Positions 24,571 through 33,895 of a DNA stretch of 64,000 nucleotides are shown here, in pieces (positions within the stretch are counted from its first letter, which is position 1; each line of letters starts with the position of its first letter). The position numbers were made by a program, and so were the translations under genes. The notes beneath the pieces were generated by a model. That model saw nothing but the letters and a program-made list of their open reading frames with translations. It was not told where the DNA came from and made no database searches. Location of the stretch: NCBI GenBank assembly GCA_014529385.2, contig CM043944.1, forward strand, positions 54,913,768 through 54,977,767. The letters run 5' to 3'. Source of the stretch: Adiantum capillus-veneris (taxonomy: Eukaryota; Streptophyta; Polypodiopsida; Polypodiales; Pteridaceae).

Positions 24571-24614
24571 ACAAGGCGTGAGGACGGCAACACCAAGAAA
24601 GTACATAATTACTC

Positions 24615-24620
24615 TTTATT
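24615..24620 (-). terminator. Candidate poly(A) signal for the cyclase
   Basis: AATAAA on the minus strand, about 245 bp after the cyclase stop codon. It is the first canonical hexamer noticed downstream. Confidence 0.4.
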
Positions 24621-24864
24621 TGTAATTGTTATAATTAAACATTGCGCGAACATGTCATTTTTTCCGAAAATGCCACTCTAGAACACGTTGAAGTAAAACA
24701 GTGAGCAAAACCCTAATAGTCTGCATGAGGTTATTCGTTTGAACTAGACGTAAATATAGGGCGAACAGGGGAGAGAGAGAGAGAGAGAGAGAGAGAAAGG
24801 CTTAATGCATTTTGGTGGTGGCGCTTGTTTGCAGGGCCTGTCAATTAAGCAATTGGGGCGTGGC

Positions 24865-26976
24865 TTACGAGGGGGACACTTTGAATTTGCGGGCGTGGAG
24901 GCGGTCACGGTAGCGCGAGAGGGCGGAGAGGGGAAAGTGGCTGCTGTACAAATGGTAGCGGAGCATGAACTGGCGTGGGAATCCTACTCCAGTGTAGGGG
25001 CGCTCCTGCCAGGAGCCGTCCTTGCGCTGGTGGGCGAGCAAATACTCCACGCCCTGCTCAATAGCCTCTTCCTCGTATTTGCCCAGCGCGTCGCCGGCCG
25101 CCAGCAGCCCCTGCAGCGCCCACGCCGTCTGCGACGCCGTGCTCCCTTCATTCTTATACTTCAGCGCCTTGTCATTATAGCTGAAGCACGTCTCTCCCCA
25201 CCCACCATCCGCCTCTGGCCTAAACTCTATCGTCCAATCTACCTCCCCCCACCCTCCCCCAGCATCCGGCCTCGCCATACTACTCCACTTAATTTCCTTC
25301 CCCTTCTGGTTCTGAATCTTCACCAGCCACTTTGCACCCCTCCTTATCTCCTCCTCGTGCGTCGTCGGCGCCGTCAACGCCATCGCCATCAGCGTCCCAC
25401 ACGTCCCATATATGTAGTTCACCCCCCACCTCCCCCACCAACATCCATCCTCCTCCTGCTCATTCCTTAGATACGACAATCCTCTCGCCAGCACCTTCGG
25501 TGAAATCCTCTGCGCCAACGTCTCACCATGCCCGCTGTCCATCAACCTCCCCACCAACTCCACCACCCTTGCACTCACATCTGCAGTGGGTGGATCATTC
25601 ATGGCTTTTAAATCCCCAAAGGGCAAAGAGTTCAGCCAGCTCTTATCATTGTCTATGTCAAAAGCTCCCCACCCACCATTGCTGCTTTGCATGGTGTTAA
25701 GCCAGTCTACAGCGCATGCGATAGCACCATTTTTAACATCTTCCTTCTTTAGCTTAATGGAGTTTAAAGCCATTGCAACAGCGGCAGTATCGTCGACATC
25801 TGGATACCATCTGTTGAAGAATTGGAAGGCCCAGCCTCCTGGCGGCACATAGCCTGTTTTGCTTTGGTAGGACCAGTCTCCGTGTTTAGTGATTTGCTTT
25901 TCTAGCAGCCACTCTCCAGCCTTTTGCAGGGCTGGATGGTCTGGTGGAAGACCGGACTCAACAAGCGCTCTTACCACAAAAGCTGTATCCCAGACTGGTG
26001 ATATGGCAGATTGAACCACACAATGCTCTTTCCTTTCTATTGTGAACATCTCCAAAGCAGAGAGAGCTCTGTGGAATACGGGGTGTGTTACATCATAGCC
26101 CCATATCTTCATGCAAATCATTGCATAGAACATGGGAGGATAGTATCCAAGAAACTCTCCAGAATCCTCTTGCCTCTTTAGCACCCACCTCTCTGCTTCC
26201 TTCAAGCCCCATCGCCGGAACGGTACGAGTCCCATCTTCTCCATGGCCTTGAAAGTATAGTCTATCCCTACAAAGAGCTTGTCAGTCCAACTTCCCTCAA
26301 AAGTAAAGCTGAAGCGCACATTCTTCCTCCCCTCTGCATATAGCTCATCAAAGGACATCTCTGGCTTCAGCTTAAACACTGGCTTTTTATCGAAGATGAT
26401 CATTAGAGGCACCACGCACCCACGCGCCCAGCATGACATGTCGTATATGCTAAAGGGAAACCAGCCAGGGAAGAGCACAACCCATGGAGGCAGAGAAGGA
26501 ATGCCTTTCCAGTCATAGACACCTATTAGGGCTAGCAAAATTTTGGTGAAGATGCGTGCTTTAGAGATACCTCCTCCACTGATGATGTATTCGTACGCTT
26601 TTTGAAGAATGGGATCTGTTTTTGGGACATGGAGAAGAGACAATGCTATATAAGCTTCTATAGTTGCACTGAGATGGCCTCCATCTCCATAGTAAAGCTC
26701 CCACCCACCATGATCACACTGCCGACGCTTAAGGTAGTTGCCCATTTTCTGCATGGGCTTTTGGTCATCGATGCCCAACATCTTGTAGAAGATGATGGTC
26801 TGTGAGGTGATGGTTGTATTGGCTTCAAGCTCTCCACACCAGTATCCTTCGGGGAACTGCACGGAGAGCAAGAACTCCTGGCTTCTCCGGATGCCCTCGT
26901 CTAGCGATATGGGTTCGATGTTCCGCATATCACCTGCATACTCTTCCTTGAAGTATTCTTGATTGTAGGGGTCCAT
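24865..26976 (-). CDS. Squalene-hopene-type triterpene cyclase
   Basis: 703-residue class II triterpene cyclase, intact in one exon. By family knowledge it would protonate squalene and cyclise it to hopane-type products (hopene, hydroxyhopane) or related skeletons at a membrane surface. The acid motif DVDD (residues 393-396, codons at 25800-25789) is the squalene-type DxDD; plant oxidosqualene cyclases have DCTAE. QW-type repeats are visible: QFPEGYW, QCDHGGW, KHGDWSYQ, QSSNGGWGAFD, EEDGCWWGRWG, DGGWGETC and QRKDGSW. A PFSIYDMSCWARG block matches the SHC channel region. The start is ATG at 26976 (GACGATGG, purine at -3 and G at +4). The frame is open further upstream to the splice acceptor, but no ATG precedes it on the predicted mRNA. 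Residues about 557-597 contain an extra repeated GGGWGE/DGGWGE segment. No transit or signal peptide is evident. Fern enzymes of this type exist (for example Adiantum hydroxyhopane synthase); the exact product cannot be read from sequence. Confidence 0.93.
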   Translation of the reverse strand: MDPYNQEYFKEEYAGDMRNIEPISLDEGIRRSQEFLLSVQFPEGYWCGELEANTTITSQTIIFYKMLGIDDQKPMQKMGNYLKRRQCDHGGWELYYGDGGHLSATIEAYIALSLLHVPKTDPILQKAYEYIISGGGISKARIFTKILLALIGVYDWKGIPSLPPWVVLFPGWFPFSIYDMSCWARGCVVPLMIIFDKKPVFKLKPEMSFDELYAEGRKNVRFSFTFEGSWTDKLFVGIDYTFKAMEKMGLVPFRRWGLKEAERWVLKRQEDSGEFLGYYPPMFYAMICMKIWGYDVTHPVFHRALSALEMFTIERKEHCVVQSAISPVWDTAFVVRALVESGLPPDHPALQKAGEWLLEKQITKHGDWSYQSKTGYVPPGGWAFQFFNRWYPDVDDTAAVAMALNSIKLKKEDVKNGAIACAVDWLNTMQSSNGGWGAFDIDNDKSWLNSLPFGDLKAMNDPPTADVSARVVELVGRLMDSGHGETLAQRISPKVLARGLSYLRNEQEEDGCWWGRWGVNYIYGTCGTLMAMALTAPTTHEEEIRRGAKWLVKIQNQKGKEIKWSSMARPDAGGGWGEVDWTIEFRPEADGGWGETCFSYNDKALKYKNEGSTASQTAWALQGLLAAGDALGKYEEEAIEQGVEYLLAHQRKDGSWQERPYTGVGFPRQFMLRYHLYSSHFPLSALSRYRDRLHARKFKVSPS

Positions 26977-27309
26977 CGTCGCCACGGCTAAGAACTCGGA
27001 AAGGTACTCACTCTGATCACTTAGCTGGCCTGCAAATCATACATATAATCAAAATCCTGCTTTCACTGAGGACTCTAGAATTATACATGCATGCAAGAAT
27101 GATGTATGGGTCAGCATATCAAATGCCCATATGGATTATGTATGCATGTAACCTGTAAGGCAAGCTCTTGTTGCATACGGTCCAAAGAAAATGAGCTAAA
27201 TACCACATTTACACCTAAATTGGTGATAATAATTAAAAAAATCCCCTAATGAACCGACGTTGGGTAATTGATGAGGAAATGATCTTACCAGAGTTTTGCT
27301 GTGCTGAAT
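26977..27309 (-). promoter_or_regulatory. Cyclase 5' UTR with a 259-bp leader intron
   Basis: Read on the minus strand: a probable initiator TCTCATTC (A at 27309), 20 bp of leader ending CTCTG, donor GTAAGATC at 27288, AT-rich intron, acceptor TTTGCAG ending at 27030, then 53 bp to the ATG at 26976. The spliced leader has no upstream ATG. This is an inference from splice consensus; RNA evidence would settle it. Confidence 0.62.
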
Positions 27310-27330
27310 GAGAGTATATGCTTGCATGGA

Positions 27331-27338
27331 TTTATATA
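27331..27338 (-). promoter_or_regulatory. TATA box of the cyclase gene
   Basis: TATATAAA on the minus strand, its first base 29 bp upstream of the proposed start at 27309, the usual plant spacing. Confidence 0.62.
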
Positions 27339-27339
27339 G

Positions 27340-28103
27340 AAGGAAGGAAGCATTTATGGAAAGATAGAGAGACCGACAGACTCGGATGGGGGATGGTGGG
27401 ACACTAGAAGTCCGTGAAAATTTGAGTGGTCCGTGGAGACCCATAAATAAAGAACGTTTGCCTGCCGAGTAGAAATAATTAATGAGACGCACCAAAACGA
27501 CCTTAATACCTTTGGCATTCCACTAAATAGTTTGTAAATAGTCCCAAATTTGAGATTGATGGTCAAGCGAGGGTCGAACCGTCAACATGAACGACAAAAG
27601 TCACCCTGCCGGACTACTTGGTGCTAGGCTAAAGTGCCACGTTATGTGTAGTAATTCCCTGCTTGCCCCTCTAAAATCTTCTATTAAGGTTTTCAAGATA
27701 ATGATTGTTTTTTTTTTAACAACAAAGGAAGGTTGATAAAGTGTACACTGCGCAAAAATTAGCAAGTTTAGAGGTGCTCCCGCCGCTTTCCGTGAGCGAC
27801 GATGACTCATGAGTCATGACTGGGTCACCCCCTCTCTCTCTCTCTCTGTGCCGCTCATGTCTTGGGCTCACAACTCGTCGCGTTCTCTCTTGTATTGCCC
27901 AGACTCCAGTGGTAGTGCTTCAGTTCAAAAGACCCGCCGCTTTCGTACCCCGGCCATGTCAGTCGCTCGTGGAGTCTCTCTCTCTCTCTCTCTCACTCTC
28001 TCTCTCTCGCACTCACGTATCGGGTTCAAAACTAGTCGCATAGATTTTTTGGGGTTCTTGAATCGTTAATTTTATTTTCTTCTTCTTCTCTTAGCTGCTA
28101 AGC
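27340..28103. other. Intergenic region upstream of the cyclase
   Basis: No gene recognised. It contains CT-rich microsatellites at about 27830-27847 and 27975-28008. A pyrimidine tract ending TTCTTCTTCTCTTAG (28080-28094) resembles a 3' splice site just before the ORF at 28104. No matching donor was identified. Confidence 0.4.
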
Positions 28104-28469
28104 ATGGGATGGCCAACCGAGCGCTCTATGGCATTGAGCACGCCCATGAGCTCTACTTTCCAGTCTTTCGTGCTAGCAATAGTCCGGAAGCGGTGCCAGC
28201 TGGCAGCAGGCTAAGCACGCCAATGTTCCAACGTCCGATCGCAAAAAGAATGGGCTCAAGGAAGCGCAGTTGCCTGCGTCGGCGGTCCGTGGAGCCGAGG
28301 CCCGAGAGCAAGATCGCCGCCAGGAGGGGATTCCCGAACGGACGTCCGTGCAGTGGACATAACGAAAGCGGCAACACTCCAGCTGGAACAGGCCCAACAG
28401 GGGCCAGGGCTCTACAGGGACGGACTACCGTCTACACAAATTAAAAATCTCCACGTCACACATGCATAA
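28104..28469 (+). pseudogene. Short GC-rich broken ORF, possible gene fragment
   Basis: From ATG at 28104 a frame runs to an in-frame TAA at 28212-28214 and then stays open for 84 more codons to 28467-28469. The first part is rich in Ser/Thr and Ala with few acids (MALSTPMSSTFQSFVLAIVR), like a chloroplast transit peptide. The second part ends AATLQLEQAQQGPGLYRDG. GC content is well above the surroundings. A pyrimidine-rich splice-acceptor-like site precedes the ATG. I do not recognise the family. It could be a nuclear gene first exon, a captured fragment or chance. Confidence 0.3.
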
Positions 28470-28785
28470 TCCTCTCTCTATAATGATATAATCCTCTCTC
28501 TCGCACGGACAAGGCCGGGACAGGTTTACTAACTTGCTTTGTAGTTATGTTTCATACTGCCATCATCCACGTGCTGCCAGATCGCTTTTATTGACTCCCT
28601 TTATGACCTTTCGTTGTCGATACGGATTGGGATCCTTTACTTCGCTTGCTTAGGCTTCTTTTCCTATCTCTGTCTGATGCGTCATACGGCCATACAGGTT
28701 TATAGCCCTTAAATTCTTGGTCGATGAGAGGCTAGAACTCTGAGTGACCGACCGCCAAAGCCCAGCTAGCACATTACCTACCAGT

Positions 28786-28824
28786 CGCTTCGAATCATAA
28801 AGACTAGTGTTTGCCCATTAGACA
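28786..28824 (-). repeat. tRNA-derived SINE-like A/B boxes (minus strand)
   Basis: On the minus strand TTGTCTAATGG (28824-28814) fits an A box and GATTCGAAGCG (28796-28786) an imperfect B box, with starts 28 bp apart. No tRNA fold surrounds it. Confidence 0.3.
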
Positions 28825-29308
28825 ATGTGCTGTGGAGTCTAACACAGGTATCGTCCCAATTTCAAAACATGGGATGTCTGTAATGATGTAACTTGTAAGC
28901 CACCCTTAAATATGTGTCAGTATTTAGCTACCCTTAGCAAGCTGGACGAACAGCCAATCTAACTTCTTGCAAATTGTCGTCAAAAAGTTCACAAAGGTTG
29001 CTATATAGCCTCTAATGAAGTTCTGTTTTGAGTCTCATGATTTACTAATCAATAGGTGGGTCAAGGCCAAACCAATTGTCTATTTACATTTAAATGAGTA
29101 CTTCATACTACTATTTTATGGAGGTAGCTTTCGATCCTTGTCACCCCTCCATGAGAAGATAAAAACCATATTAAAAAATAATTTTATGGTGGATCTTTGC
29201 CACCCCTCTATGAGAAAGTGAAAATCATGTTTGAGTACATGACAAACTTTTCAACTAAAAATCTTAAGATCGAAGTCAGCCACAAATCTTTCTCAATATG
29301 TAGATACT

Positions 29309-29952
29309 ATGTTTGACCTCGAGGCTATACTAGATTCTATCGTGGAAGATAGAATCCAAGTTGTAAAAGTGTGCTCTATGAAAATATATACAGTGATTGA
29401 GTCTTTTGAAGATCAAAAGGATACCAATGTCAATGAAGGATTCTATGTGCCGATAGAAATTAAGTACAAAACTGTGGCAAAGCAAATGAGACCCATGGCC
29501 TTAACTTTACCATCCTCTGATTGCACGGAAAAGCCAAAACAAGCTTCTATGTAGCCAAACCTCGGGTCTCAAGAATTGGCCGCGGATACAAGCTCACAAT
29601 GGAATCTCTAAAAGAACTAAAGGTTAGCTTTTGGAAATTTTTAACACAAGAAGAGATGAAATGTTTTAAAGAAATCCTTTCAAGACATTGTATGACTTTT
29701 CCTTTCGCCCACACAAGATAGGGTGCATCATCACATGTTGATCCTAGTGTTGTTGTACCTATGGTGATCTTCACTATCCTTCATGTACCTTGGAAGCTCC
29801 ATGCAAACCCGGTTTTGAAAGCACATTTGTCAAAGCTAATAGAGATACTCACTAAGAGAATTAGCATTGGTATTTTGAATCCTTCTTGTGTACCACATTC
29901 AAATATGTTATTGAATGTACAGAGGTGTTACTCAATAGGAGATCTCTATTTA
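29309..29952 (+). pseudogene. Ty3/gypsy pol relic, 5' part
   Basis: Decayed frames with the linker between protease and RT of a Ty3/gypsy element: FYVPIEIKYKTVAKQMRPMA, then ISRIGRGYKLT-type and EEMKCFKEILSRH segments, followed by VPWKLHANPVLKAHLSKLIE and ISIGILNPSCVPHSN, the RT N-terminal region, and YSIGDLYLEY. The segment between the RT entry motif and YSIGDL is shortened. At 29953 the LINE begins its duplicated target. The frame resumes at 35508. Nonfunctional. Confidence 0.72.
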
Positions 29953-30199
29953 GAATACAAACTTTTTTTTTTTTTTTTCATAAGCGCGGGTGAAATTTAT
30001 ATTAAAAGAGAGCAAAAAGATACAAAAAAAACTGCCAGGACTACTGCTAGCTCTGAGACATGACCCCTAGACATCCAGTACATCATATATACAAAGACAT
30101 TCATTGAAGCTTGTCAATTTCAATTTGGAGTCTTTCCATGTAGTAGTGCCCTTCGTTGATTCTGTCCTCAAGGTGAGCAATTTCAATATCCATCTCGTT

Positions 30200-33100
30200 C
30201 TACCAGTCATCACGAGCAAAGACTTTGTCTTCAAGGTTGTTTCCTCCAGCACCCCAAGATTGAACTCGATCATAGAAGTGCTTAGAATCCCTCAAGATTT
30301 CCTTCTTGGTCCTGTAAATGGTGACTTGATCCTGGGTGATCTTCATATCCTGCACATTAAGAGAAGAGAGCATGGTTCTCAGACTAGGTGTCTGGTAAGC
30401 AACCTCAAACATTTTACAATTCCTCATACGCCATATCAACCACAGAAATTTTGCACGAGACTTATTCCAAAACATTGTTAGTACTCCTGCATAATATAGT
30501 TGTTTCCAAGAGGGAGAGAAGCCAAGAGTTCGGGACAATGGGGCAAGAATTTCCTTGTTGCAAGGGCATGATAAGAATAAGTGGCAAATATCTTCAATGA
30601 CAAGGTTACATCTGCAGCAGATCCCAACATCGAGGTGAGCTTTGAGAGCTCTCTTCCCTGTCCAAAGAGCCTTATGTAGAATAAGCCAGAGCAGTACCGA
30701 CTTTTTAGGCTCGATTGAGGGAGCCCATAGGTGAGAGAATTTGAACTCCCACTGTTTCCGAGAGTAACTCACCTGCTATCTTTTATTTAAAGTACCTGGG
30801 ATGGAATCAGCTCCCGAGGTAAATGACCATACAGGGTTAAGGAGTTTAAATTGCCCCGCCCAAACAAAAGCTTGAGTGTTAAGAGGAAGGGGATCCTGGA
30901 GGGTCCAGGTAAGAAGAGGAGGAAACACCCATGTCCTTGCTCTGATAATCTGGAAATCCCAGGGTTTAATTATGAACCTAAGGGCCAATTGGAGCTCATC
31001 CATCCAGCATCTATTGATAGGGTCCCAAAGTTGGGCCCACGTTTTGAGACCTTTTTTGTGGAGGCTAAGAGCCCTTCGAACAGCTGACTGAGGTAAGGGG
31101 GGAACGTCTAGTCAAGACCACCAAATGGAATCGCTTGGGGGGACAGAGTACTGGTGATTGGAGAGGGAGTTCAAGCGGAGATCAGCCCTGTGCCTATTCC
31201 ACACTTGAACGATAGACCTTAATAGATCGGAATCTGCTTAGAGAATGGCCTTGTTACCAAAAAAAAGCACTGAGGTGGGAAGATGGGACCAGCCTTTATG
31301 TTTTGCCAAGCAGAACCTGACAGCTTTCCTAAACAGGAGCCTTGCCCAATCCTCAGTAGGGTGGAGTAGAGCAGAGATGACCAACTTGACATCCATTTTA
31401 TCAGCTATAAGATTGAGATTTTGAATGCCCAGCCCACCTTTCTCTTTAGGGAGAGTACAAATGTCCCAAGAGACCTTAGAGGTTTTCTTAGCAAAGGGGT
31501 CTCCTGCCCACAAGAAATTCCTACAAGTTTTGGTGATTCGACTAAGATGACATGCAGCAGGCCTCCAACACGCGAAGAAGAACAGAACATAAGCATTCAG
31601 GAAGTGATTAATGACTACCACTCTTCCAGCTAGGGAGTGCTGGAAGCCAATCCACCCGTTGAGTTTGGACTGGAAGTTTTCACACACCCAGTCCCATCTA
31701 GCTTTGAGCGAGACACTGAAGCCCATCGGGATACCAAGCAACCTGAAGATTTCCCCTTCCTTAGTAATTTTACAGCCATCCTGGGCCACCCAATTGGGGA
31801 GGGAGAACTGAGAGAAGATCCCTGTTTTGCTGTGATTAACTTTGGAGCCTGAGGCAAGAAAAAAGATATGCATGACAGCCCAAAATTCAGCAAGAGATGA
31901 ATCCTCCATGGAATGTAGGGCATTAGTATCATCAGCAAACTGGGAAAGGCATTGTTGATCCTTTGAGCCCGGGATGGTAATGCCTTTGATGAGACCCCTC
32001 AATCGGACAGTGCGCCATTCAGAGATAATCTAGCACGTGCATTGCCCATTAATGTTTGAACAAAAAGGACCGTGTTTACTCCAAAGCCCATTGCTTCCAT
32101 ACATCTTAAGATAAAGGACCATTCAAGTCTGTCATAAGCCTTATCAAAATCAATCTTAACAAACACAAACTCTTGACCAAATTCAGTGGCATGGTCAAAC
32201 CCTTCCTAAAGTGAGATTACTGCCTCAATCAGTTTTTGACCTTTAATGAATCCTTTTTGTTCTTTGAAAATCCATTTTATGAGCAACAAGCACATCCGAT
32301 TAGCTACTGCCTTGGCACAAATCTTGTACGCTGTGTTCAACATCATCAAAGGTCTCCAATTAGACAGGTCATCCTTTACCCCTCGCTTGTGAAGAAGTTT
32401 GATTACTCCTGTGTTTATGGAGCAAGGGAGGGCCTTATGAGAAAGAGACTCCTCCCAAAACTGAAGAAGAAAGGGGGCCAGGATTTCTTTAAATTGTTGG
32501 TAAATATCAACATGCAGACCATCCAAACCGGGAGTTTTGTTGGGCTTGAGATTCTCAATTGCTTGCAGAAAATCAGAAATGGATAGTGGAGAGTCAGCGA
32601 GAGAGGCTTTTGATTCATGAATGACTTTGACTTTGCAGGAGAGGGTGTCGATATTCGCCTCTGTGGCCTCTAGGGAGAGTGACTCAAGGGAACTAAACAA
32701 TGAGGCAAAATGGGTCCTCACATATTCGAGATTCTGCTCGTTCGAACAAATCAGAGAAGGCCCTTTAAATAGTGGAATACAATCTTTGGCATTCTTCTTT
32801 CAAAGGGATTTGAACATTTCCTTCGTAGGCCTATCCACTTTCCCTGCCCACCATTGCTTGAAGAAAACATTAGCGTGCTTGTGGATTATCTCCTCCTGGT
32901 TAATGATTTGCCTCCTAAGGGAGGAGATCTGATCTTGAGTATCTGGTGTGGGAGGGGCTGCCTCCAAGATAACCAGTTCGTCATAAATTTTGTCCTTGCG
33001 TTGTTTGAGAATAGCAGTGACCTCCTTTCTGAACCTCATAAGGTTGGCCTGGGTGTCATTGACTGCTTTGCTCCAAGCTTTAGAGGGGGAGCGAAGTTCT

Positions 33101-33895
33101 TGGAAAGCTAGAGCCGAGACACTCTTGACAGATTTCTACACCACTTTGAATTTGAAAAGGGAGGGATCGGTGTGGAACCAACTATTTCTAAGTTTAGAAC
33201 GTTTGTCATCCATGGTAAGGATGATAGGATAATGATCCGAGATGCAGGTGTTGTATCGGGTCTTGGCTTTTACCCTGGAAAAGAATTAACAAGGGAAACA
33301 TCCAGGTAACACCTGTCTAGTCTAGCTTTCCTGGCAAGATTCCCTTTGCCATAGTTTTTCAAGGTAAATTCACTGATCGTCCCAGCATCCCAAAGCTGCT
33401 TAGTTTGCTTAAATCCCAGATTTTTTGCTCCGCTCCTCTGATAGTAATACCTTTGGACAGAAACCTATCCTCAAGGGTTTCAACCATATTAAAGTCACCC
33501 ACAATAATAAGGTGTTCTTGGAAGAGAGATAGCTCCTCCCACATCTTAGTACGGTCTGCCATAGACCCACCAACATACACCCCAACTATCCTGGCATTGA
33601 GAGGGTGGGGGATGAAGACTGAGCATCAGTTGTGCCCTGAGCACTGGGCTAAGTATGAGGATTTGAATTCTTCAGGGATTCCGAGAACGCATTTTCTCGA
33701 GCCATGGGAGTGAGAGTCGACAATCCAATGGTGCTTGGAAGAAACAGATTCTAATGCATAGGACAAGTTGGCCCCCGAGGTCTTGACTTCCTAGAGAACT
33801 AGAAAATCAGTGGGACTATTCCGAACCCAGGAGGCAATCCTCTTGACTTTGTTTGGGTCTGAGAGACCCTTCACATTCCATGAAAGGAATTTCAT
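30200..33895 (-). pseudogene. LINE ORF2: endonuclease, reverse transcriptase, zinc-binding domain
   Basis: Starts MKFLSWNVKGLSDPNK (ATG 33895), the apurinic-like endonuclease head. HLIIVGDFNMVE (about 33500) is its second motif. RT follows: LKPNKTPGLDGLH and LSNWRPLMMLNTAYK (32721-32206), then the catalytic QFADDTNAL near 31930. The C-terminal zinc-binding region (30772-30200) has CCRC...DICHLFLSCP. Multiple stops, including one in the endonuclease near 33795, and frame changes make it inactive. The RT active-site residues are still readable. Confidence 0.85.

Noticed and set aside
24805-25700. Plus-strand ORFs opposite the cyclase (221 and 122 aa)
   Set aside because: They are antisense shadows of the GC-rich end of the cyclase coding exon; Pro/Arg-rich with no motif.
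24865-26976. Oxidosqualene cyclase (cycloartenol synthase) identity
   Set aside because: The acid motif is DVDD in a PDVDDTAAV context rather than DCTAE, and the central region reads like bacterial and fern squalene cyclases.
26977-26985. GTG at 26985 as the cyclase start codon
   Set aside because: Plant nuclear genes start at ATG; the ATG three codons later has a good context.
27196-27495. Upstream ATG (MQAYTLIQHSKTL, near 27325) as the cyclase start
   Set aside because: It lies between the TATA box and the probable transcription start, and after splicing its frame meets a stop (TAA) within exon 2, so it cannot extend the cyclase.
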